Shown piece by piece: positions 59,327 to 64,000 of a stretch of DNA of 64,000 nucleotides. The first letter of the stretch is position 1. Every line of letters begins with the position of its first letter. Origin of the DNA: Pseudomonas lini (GTDB lineage Bacteria > Pseudomonadota > Gammaproteobacteria > Pseudomonadales > Pseudomonadaceae); NCBI RefSeq assembly GCF_001042905.1, contig NZ_JYLB01000005.1, positions 248,001-312,000 on the forward strand, read 5' to 3'. The translations under genes and the position numbers were made by a program. The notes under the pieces were generated by a model. The model saw nothing but the letters and a program-made list of their open reading frames with translations, searched no databases and had not been told where the DNA came from.

Positions 59327-60054
59327 CAGCACAGGCCTCCATTGACGGCCAGAACCTGCCGGGTGATGTACGACGCTTCCGCCGACATCAGGAAATTCAC
59401 CGCACCAGCCACCTCTTCCGGTGTGCCCATGCGTTGTGCGGGGATCATTTTCATCAGTTCTTCCACCGGCACGTTTTCGTCGAGCATCGCCGTGTCGATC
59501 AGGCCGGGTGCGACACAGTTAACAGTAATTTTTCGCTTGCCCAGTTCGATCGCCAGCGCCTTGGCTGCGCCGATCAAACCGGCCTTGGACGCGCTGTAAT
59601 TGACCTGGCCGCGATTGCCGATCAGGCCGGAGACCGAGGTGATGCAGACAATCCGTCCGGCGGCGCGACGACGGATCATCGGCATCATTACCGGGTGCAG
59701 CACGTTGTAGAAACCGTCGAGATTGGTGCGCATCACCAGATCCCAATCCTCCTCGCTCAGGGCCGGAAAAGCACCATCGCGGGTCAGGCCGGCGTTGAGG
59801 ACCACGCCGTAATAGGCGCCGTGGGTTTCGACGTCGGCCTCAAGAATAGCTTTGCAACGGGCACGGTCGGACACGTCGAATTGCAGGATGCGAGCGTTGC
59901 GGCCCAGGGCCTCGACTTCGATCTTGACGGCTTCGGCATCCGCAAGGCCGCTGCGGCAATGCAGCACGATGTCATGCCCGGCCCGAGCCAGACGCAACGC
60001 AATGGCGCGGCCGATACCACGGCTGGAGCCGGTGACCAGTACGGATTCAGTCAT
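59326..60054 (-). CDS. 3-oxoacyl-ACP reductase, FabG-like (ApeQ-like)
   Basis: Short-chain dehydrogenase/reductase of 242 residues that reduces the beta-keto group on the acyl carrier protein. The NADP-binding motif is TGSSRGIG (8-15), with the catalytic N111, S140, Y153 and K157 (NYSASKAG). It begins in a TGATG overlap with the hotdog gene, with AAGGAG upstream. Its place in the cluster corresponds to ApeQ of aryl polyene synthesis rather than housekeeping FabG. Confidence 0.9.
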   Translation of the reverse strand: MTESVLVTGSSRGIGRAIALRLARAGHDIVLHCRSGLADAEAVKIEVEALGRNARILQFDVSDRARCKAILEADVETHGAYYGVVLNAGLTRDGAFPALSEEDWDLVMRTNLDGFYNVLHPVMMPMIRRRAAGRIVCITSVSGLIGNRGQVNYSASKAGLIGAAKALAIELGKRKITVNCVAPGLIDTAMLDENVPVEELMKMIPAQRMGTPEEVAGAVNFLMSAEASYITRQVLAVNGGLC

Positions 60055-60512
60055 CACTCGACTCCTTGGGGTTCATGAAGATATTGCGCGGCCTGAGGCG
60101 GGCGAAACACGTTCAGCCGGGCGGTGGCGTGGATGCCGGGGGCGGTGAGGTGGCATTCGAACACACCCATGCCGTTGTCGTCTTCCAGCGAGCGTATTCC
60201 ATGGATGGTCAACTCGGTGCCGGCGGGGAAGTGTTCCACGTTGCATTCGAATTTACGGGTGCCGAGCAGGAAACCCAGTTCCACCGCATTGCCTTTCTGA
60301 CGCGCATGGCAGCCGGCGTACGCGGCGACGCTCTGGGCCATCAGCTCGATGCCGACCCAGGCCGGCAGGCTGCCGTCGGGGCGATTGAACAGGCCGCCGG
60401 GTTTGACGGTAAGTCGGGTGTGAATTTGCTCGTCATCGAACGACAGGATTTGCTCAATGAGGATCATGTCGCCGGCATGCGGCAGCAGTTCGGCGAGCGG
60501 CCAGGTAATCAT
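60054..60512 (-). CDS. Hotdog-fold 3-hydroxyacyl-ACP dehydratase (ApeP-like)
   Basis: A 152-residue hotdog protein with the N-terminal LLPHAGDMILIEQIL and the central WVGIELMAQSVAAYAG helix typical of the ApeP/ApeI dehydratases. It would dehydrate the 3-hydroxyacyl chain to the trans-enoyl form; in aryl polyene systems ApeP pairs with ApeI, which is not in this window. It overlaps the KS gene by four bases at its start. Confidence 0.87.
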   Translation of the reverse strand: MITWPLAELLPHAGDMILIEQILSFDDEQIHTRLTVKPGGLFNRPDGSLPAWVGIELMAQSVAAYAGCHARQKGNAVELGFLLGTRKFECNVEHFPAGTELTIHGIRSLEDDNGMGVFECHLTAPGIHATARLNVFRPPQAAQYLHEPQGVE

Positions 60513-61705
60513 GGAGCGTCTCCGATAATCAGGCTGACGTTATTGCCACCGAAGGCAAAGGAATTGCTCATCAGGTAGCGAGGTGCAATGGACGTCAGGT
60601 GGTCAATCGGGGTCACCCAATCCAGGGCCGGCAATTCGGGGTCGAGCTGGCCGTCCCAGACGTGGGGCGGCAGGGATTGCTCGCGGTTGTCCGCGCTCAG
60701 GCTCAACCAGCAGAACGCCGCCTCCAGGGCACCGGCAGCGCCGAGGGTATGGCCGGTCATCGGTTTGGTCGACGAGCAGGGCACGCCTTGCGGGAATAGC
60801 GCCGTCACCGCCAGGCTTTCCATGGCGTCGTTGTGTTGCGTGGCGGTGCCGTGCAGGTTCAGATAACCGATTTGCTGCGGTTGCAGGCCTGCGCGGCTCA
60901 AGGCTTTGCGCATCGCTTGCAGGGCGCCACGGCCGGTCGGCTCCGGCGCGGAAATATGGTGTGCATCGGAGCTGGCGCCACTGCCCAGCAAGGCAATCGG
61001 TTGGCCATTGCCGGCGCTTTTGCTCATCAGAAACAGCACCGCCGCTTCGCCGATATTGATGCCGTTACGGTTTGCCGAAAACGGGTTGCAGCGCTGTTCG
61101 GACACCGCTTCCAGGGCCGAGAAACCGTTGAGGGTCAGCTTGCACAAACTGTCGACACCGCCGCACAACACGGCGTCGCACACGCCCAGATCGAGCAGTC
61201 GTTGAGCACTCATCAACGCACGGGCGCTGGAGGTGCAGGCGGTGGAAATCACATAGGCCGGGCCGCTCAATTGCAGCCAGTCGGCGAGAAACGTCGCCGG
61301 CGCGCCGAGTTCCTGTTGCTGATAGTCATAATCGGCAGGGAACTGATGCTCGCGGATGTAATGCGCCAGGCCGCTGCTGGCCTCGTGAATGCCCGAGGTG
61401 CTGGTGCCCAGGATTACGCCGATACGGTCGCGGCCGTAGGTCTGGATAGCCTGCTCGATGTCTTCGCGAATTTGCAGCGCAGCCTCCAGCAGCAATTGAT
61501 TGTTGCGACTGCTTTGATGCGCCAGCTCAGCCGGAATCGGTGCCAGCTCACCGCGCACCGCCGCGACCGGCAACGTGCGATCCACCACCCAGCCGGCCTC
61601 GCTGCGCATGCCCGAGCAATCGCCGGCAAACAGGTTGCGGGCGACTTCCTGCTTGTCGCGGCCCAGGGCGCAGATCACCCCGAGGGCGTTCAGATAAGCC
61701 GTCAT
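60509..61705 (-). CDS. Beta-ketoacyl-ACP synthase, aryl polyene type (ApeO-like)
   Basis: A 398-residue ketosynthase with complete triad C157 (STACTSSA), H285 (NLHGTATQHND) and H319 (KPMTGHTLGA). In aryl polyene systems ApeO works with the chain-length factor ApeC, expected upstream, outside the window. It starts four bases inside the end of the DUF3261 gene and overlaps the hotdog gene. Its sequence is clearly distinct from the second ketosynthase at 58100-59326. Confidence 0.87.
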   Translation of the reverse strand: MTAYLNALGVICALGRDKQEVARNLFAGDCSGMRSEAGWVVDRTLPVAAVRGELAPIPAELAHQSSRNNQLLLEAALQIREDIEQAIQTYGRDRIGVILGTSTSGIHEASSGLAHYIREHQFPADYDYQQQELGAPATFLADWLQLSGPAYVISTACTSSARALMSAQRLLDLGVCDAVLCGGVDSLCKLTLNGFSALEAVSEQRCNPFSANRNGINIGEAAVLFLMSKSAGNGQPIALLGSGASSDAHHISAPEPTGRGALQAMRKALSRAGLQPQQIGYLNLHGTATQHNDAMESLAVTALFPQGVPCSSTKPMTGHTLGAAGALEAAFCWLSLSADNREQSLPPHVWDGQLDPELPALDWVTPIDHLTSIAPRYLMSNSFAFGGNNVSLIIGDAP

Positions 61706-62184
61706 GGCGTGTGCTCGCCTAACGGAGTGACGCGATAGTGCGGGCCTTGGGATACGTTCAATTCAAAGCTCAGTGGTTGTGAATAGCGGATGTTCCAGCG
61801 GGGTGACAAGGACCGTTGCCCGCCATCCTGCCGGGCGGCGGGATAGTTGCGATGCAACTCGCCCGCAGGGGTCAACGCAAACAATAAGGCAGCGAACAGC
61901 TCCCGGGCTTCCGGATTGGGCGGCAGCAGGCCGTCGGCCTGCCATTGGCCATCGATCAGCTTCTGTCGTGCCACGGGAATCCCCAAAGGGTCCATCATCG
62001 ACCAGCGAATGCCCGGGCCTTCGCGCTGAATCACCAGCAGCCAGTCCTGACGCTGCTCGGCCATCTGCCGTTCGATGTGCAGTTGCAGCGGCAACGCCAG
62101 GTTCGGGGTTCGCTCGGGCAGCGGTGCCTGGCTGGCGCAGGCGCTCAGCAACAGGACACAACCCACAAGCAGGAAACGGATCAT
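61702..62184 (-). CDS. DUF3261 lipoprotein (ApeN-like)
   Basis: A 160-residue lipoprotein: MIRFLLVGCVLLLSACASQ carries the lipobox LSAC. The mature part is the DUF3261 domain found in aryl polyene clusters, of uncertain role, probably in outer-membrane placement of the product. The ATG at 62184 overlaps the methyltransferase stop (TGATG); three codons upstream there is another in-frame start. It overlaps the KS gene by four bases. Confidence 0.82.
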   Translation of the reverse strand: MIRFLLVGCVLLLSACASQAPLPERTPNLALPLQLHIERQMAEQRQDWLLVIQREGPGIRWSMMDPLGIPVARQKLIDGQWQADGLLPPNPEARELFAALLFALTPAGELHRNYPAARQDGGQRSLSPRWNIRYSQPLSFELNVSQGPHYRVTPLGEHTP

Positions 62185-62909
62185 CAGGCACACCCTTCAA
62201 CGGGCTTGCGCGCGACTACATTGACCAGGGTTTCTTCCCGTTGGCCAAAGGGTTTTGGCTGGCGCAGGCCGAAGCGTTCGAGCAGGCCGAAATCCTTGGC
62301 GCGACTCCACCACAAATAAGGGTAAGACACGTTCTGCGGGCCGAATTCAAAACCCTGCCGACGAATCATCTCCAGGTAGCCGGCGGCACTCTTCTGCACG
62401 TGCATCGGATGGCGAAACAGCCAACGAATCACCCATGTATCAATGTAAGCCTCGGTGGACTCGGCGAACAGCAAATAGCCGCCCGGCTTGAGCACCCGAT
62501 AGAACTCGGCCAGGGCTTGATCCTGCTCGACAAGGTGATGGAAAGTCTGGTGACAGAACAGCAGATCGACGCTGGCGTCCGGCACTTTGATGCTCGCGCA
62601 GTCACTGCCGATCATCTCTACATCCATGCCCTGGCGGGCCGCTTCTTCGCCGCTCAGGTTCAGGCTGTGCGGGTCGGCATCCAGGCCGATCAGGCGCCGA
62701 GGCGCGAAGGTCTGGCGCAGGTACTGGAACGACTTGCCCTGGCCGCAACCGGCATCCAGCAATACCGGGTTGTCGGGCAATGGCGCGCGGAACAGGTCGC
62801 GCAAATCATTGATCGCCACTCGCAATACATGGTGCTGCCAGGTGTGACTGCGCAGAAACCAGAAACCAAAACGGGTCTCTTCGACGTAGTTGTCGCTCAA
62901 GTAACTCAT
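62184..62909 (-). CDS. Class I SAM-dependent methyltransferase
   Basis: A 241-residue methyltransferase with the SAM-binding motif VLLDAGCGQG (49-58) and the downstream EFYRVLKPGGYLLFAEST. It probably methylates the aryl head or the chain of the polyene; aryl polyenes often carry a methylated ring or methoxy group. The start at 62909 (MSYLSDNYVEET) overlaps the stop of the FAD enzyme by four bases (ATGA). The exact position of methylation cannot be told from sequence. Confidence 0.85.
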   Translation of the reverse strand: MSYLSDNYVEETRFGFWFLRSHTWQHHVLRVAINDLRDLFRAPLPDNPVLLDAGCGQGKSFQYLRQTFAPRRLIGLDADPHSLNLSGEEAARQGMDVEMIGSDCASIKVPDASVDLLFCHQTFHHLVEQDQALAEFYRVLKPGGYLLFAESTEAYIDTWVIRWLFRHPMHVQKSAAGYLEMIRRQGFEFGPQNVSYPYLWWSRAKDFGLLERFGLRQPKPFGQREETLVNVVARKPVEGCA

Positions 62910-64000
62910 GTCGGATCCTGGGCGCAAAGGTCCGAGATCATCCGCAGTCTACGTTTGGGTTCGCTGACGAACGGGTTGCGTTCATCCCAGGCGTAACCCG
63001 CGAGGATCGAGCTGATCATGCGGCGGATTTCCGCTGTACCGCCCTGATAGAAAATCACATCCTGAAAGGTCCCCGCGTACCAGCCTTCGACGTAGCAGCG
63101 GAAGGTGTTGACGCCGCGCTTGAGCGGTTCGGCGAACTCGGTCTGCCAGTCGACGCTTTCACCTTGCAGTTGGCGGTGCAGTACCCCGGCGGCCATGCTC
63201 GCCGAACGCATGGCGATGGTCACACCAGAGGAGAACACCGGGTCGAGAAATTCCGCCGCATTGCCCAGCAGGGCGAAACCTGGGCCATGCAGGGTTTTGA
63301 CGTTGGCCGAATAGCCGCCGATGGTTCGCGCGGGCGTATCCCACACGGCGTTGTTCAGCACACCGGCCAGGCTTGGGGTTTCGGCGATGAAGCCGCGCAG
63401 GCAGTCGTCCAGATTCTCAGTGCGGCCTTCGAAGTGTTCGGCGGCCGCCACCACGCCCACCGAGCAACGGCCGTTGCTGAACGGGATGGTCCAGAACCAG
63501 ATATCGCGCTGGGTCGGATGGGTGGTGATGAGGATTTTCTCCCGGTCGAAAGCCGGGTTGTCGATACAGTCTTCGACGTGGGTGAACACGGCCTGGCGCA
63601 CCGGGAAGTTCGACGGTGCTTCAAGGTCCAGCAAGCGCGGCAGCACGCGACCGTAGCCGCTGGCATCGAGCACGAAGTCGGCCTCGACGCGGTATTGGCT
63701 ACCGTCTTCGCGAAGCACGTCGAGCTGTGGTTTAGGCAGGCTGAAATCGGCGCTGACAATGGCTTCGCCATAACGGACATCGACACCTTGCAGCGCAGCC
63801 TGATCGGCCAGCAGCTTGTCGAAGTCGGCGCGCTGGACCTGGAACGTCGTCGGCTTGCCGTTGGTGAACGTGTCGCCGAAATCGAAGGCGCTGTACTGAT
63901 CGCCCCAAGCGAACGCCGCCCCGTTTTTGCGCTGGAAACCAGCAGCATTTACCGCCTCGAGCATGCCGGCTTCTTCGACGAAATCCAGGCAGTGGGACAG
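62906..64000 (-). CDS. FAD-dependent oxidoreductase, tryptophan-halogenase-like (N-terminus outside window)
   Basis: The visible 364 residues run open to the right edge, so the start codon and FAD-binding GxGxxG are beyond the window; the ATG at 63964 is internal. Visible parts include FVLDASGYGRVLPRLLDLE and GFALLGNAAEFLDPVFSSGVTIAMRSA, the second FAD-contact region of the group A flavin monooxygenase/halogenase-like family. This type of gene is a regular member of aryl polyene clusters; its substrate is not known. It is translationally coupled to the methyltransferase. Confidence 0.85.
   Translation of the reverse strand: MSHCLDFVEEAGMLEAVNAAGFQRKNGAAFAWGDQYSAFDFGDTFTNGKPTTFQVQRADFDKLLADQAALQGVDVRYGEAIVSADFSLPKPQLDVLREDGSQYRVEADFVLDASGYGRVLPRLLDLEAPSNFPVRQAVFTHVEDCIDNPAFDREKILITTHPTQRDIWFWTIPFSNGRCSVGVVAAAEHFEGRTENLDDCLRGFIAETPSLAGVLNNAVWDTPARTIGGYSANVKTLHGPGFALLGNAAEFLDPVFSSGVTIAMRSASMAAGVLHRQLQGESVDWQTEFAEPLKRGVNTFRCYVEGWYAGTFQDVIFYQGGTAEIRRMISSILAGYAWDERNPFVSEPKRRLRMISDLCAQDPT

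Noticed and set aside
1..64000. tRNA, rRNA, insertion sequence, prophage, CRISPR array or att site
   Set aside because: None was seen by eye. Gene order follows the Pseudomonas core and the gaps hold only palindromic repeats, promoters and terminators. A tRNA or Rfam search would be needed for certainty.

Overview
The window is chromosomal DNA of a Pseudomonas, most likely of the P. fluorescens group. The grounds are class II (medium-chain) polyhydroxyalkanoate synthases in the order phaC1-phaZ-phaC2-phaD facing phaIF, the gene order rpmE-priA-argS-SPOR gene-hslVU-pha-ubiEJB-hisIE-tatABC-rsmE-chemoreceptor-opgGH that is typical of the genus, and many palindromic GTGGGAGCGGGCTTGC-type repeats between genes. 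I see no insertion sequence, prophage, tRNA, rRNA or CRISPR array. Most of the window is core genome.

Layout. 1-5.4 kb: end of a histidine-utilisation operon (hutI 3' part, hutG), an orphan choline-type binding protein, an esterase, pip-dtd. 5.4-10.1 kb: opgGH (periplasmic glucans) behind a long leader with a possible 23-codon upstream ORF. 10.3-12.2 kb: a chemoreceptor with a large helical sensor domain and a FliA-like promoter. 12.4-18.5 kb, minus strand: ubiE-ubiJ-ubiB-hisI-hisE-tatA-tatB-tatC-rsmE. 18.6-25.8 kb: the PHA locus, with phasins phaI and phaF (plus strand) meeting phaC1-phaZ-phaC2-phaD (minus strand). 26-33.6 kb, minus strand: DUF971 gene, hslU, hslV, a SPOR protein, argS, priA. 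33.8-36.3 kb: rpmE, a secreted nuclease-like protein, malic enzyme. 36.5-39 kb: ponA (PBP1A), divergent from pilMNOPQ-aroK-aroB-damX-like (39.2-47.5 kb). 47.8-55 kb: gltB, gltD, hemE. 55.2-57.5 kb: an MFS transporter divergent from a LysR regulator. 57.6-64 kb, minus strand: a small periplasmic protein and the distal end of an aryl-polyene-type fatty-acid/polyketide cluster (FAD enzyme, methyltransferase, DUF3261 lipoprotein, ketosynthase, hotdog dehydratase, ketoreductase, ketosynthase), which runs off the right edge.

How the genes work together. The pha genes make, coat and degrade carbon-storage granules. A GG-N10-GC sigma-54-like site ahead of phaC1 would tie this to nitrogen status, and gltBD, the main ammonium-assimilation enzyme, lies in the same window. 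hslVU carries a near-consensus sigma-32 promoter. pilMNOPQ builds the type IV pilus alignment complex and secretin. The tat genes provide folded-protein export. The ape-like genes are accessory and would make an outer-membrane aryl polyene pigment.

No wholly new system is evident. The least explained items are the opgG leader with its putative leader peptide, the nested inverted repeat in the phaC1 leader, the rpmE leader hairpin, the G-rich tract beside the hslVU heat-shock promoter, the orphan choline-binding protein, and the unknown periplasmic protein at 57.6-58.1 kb.
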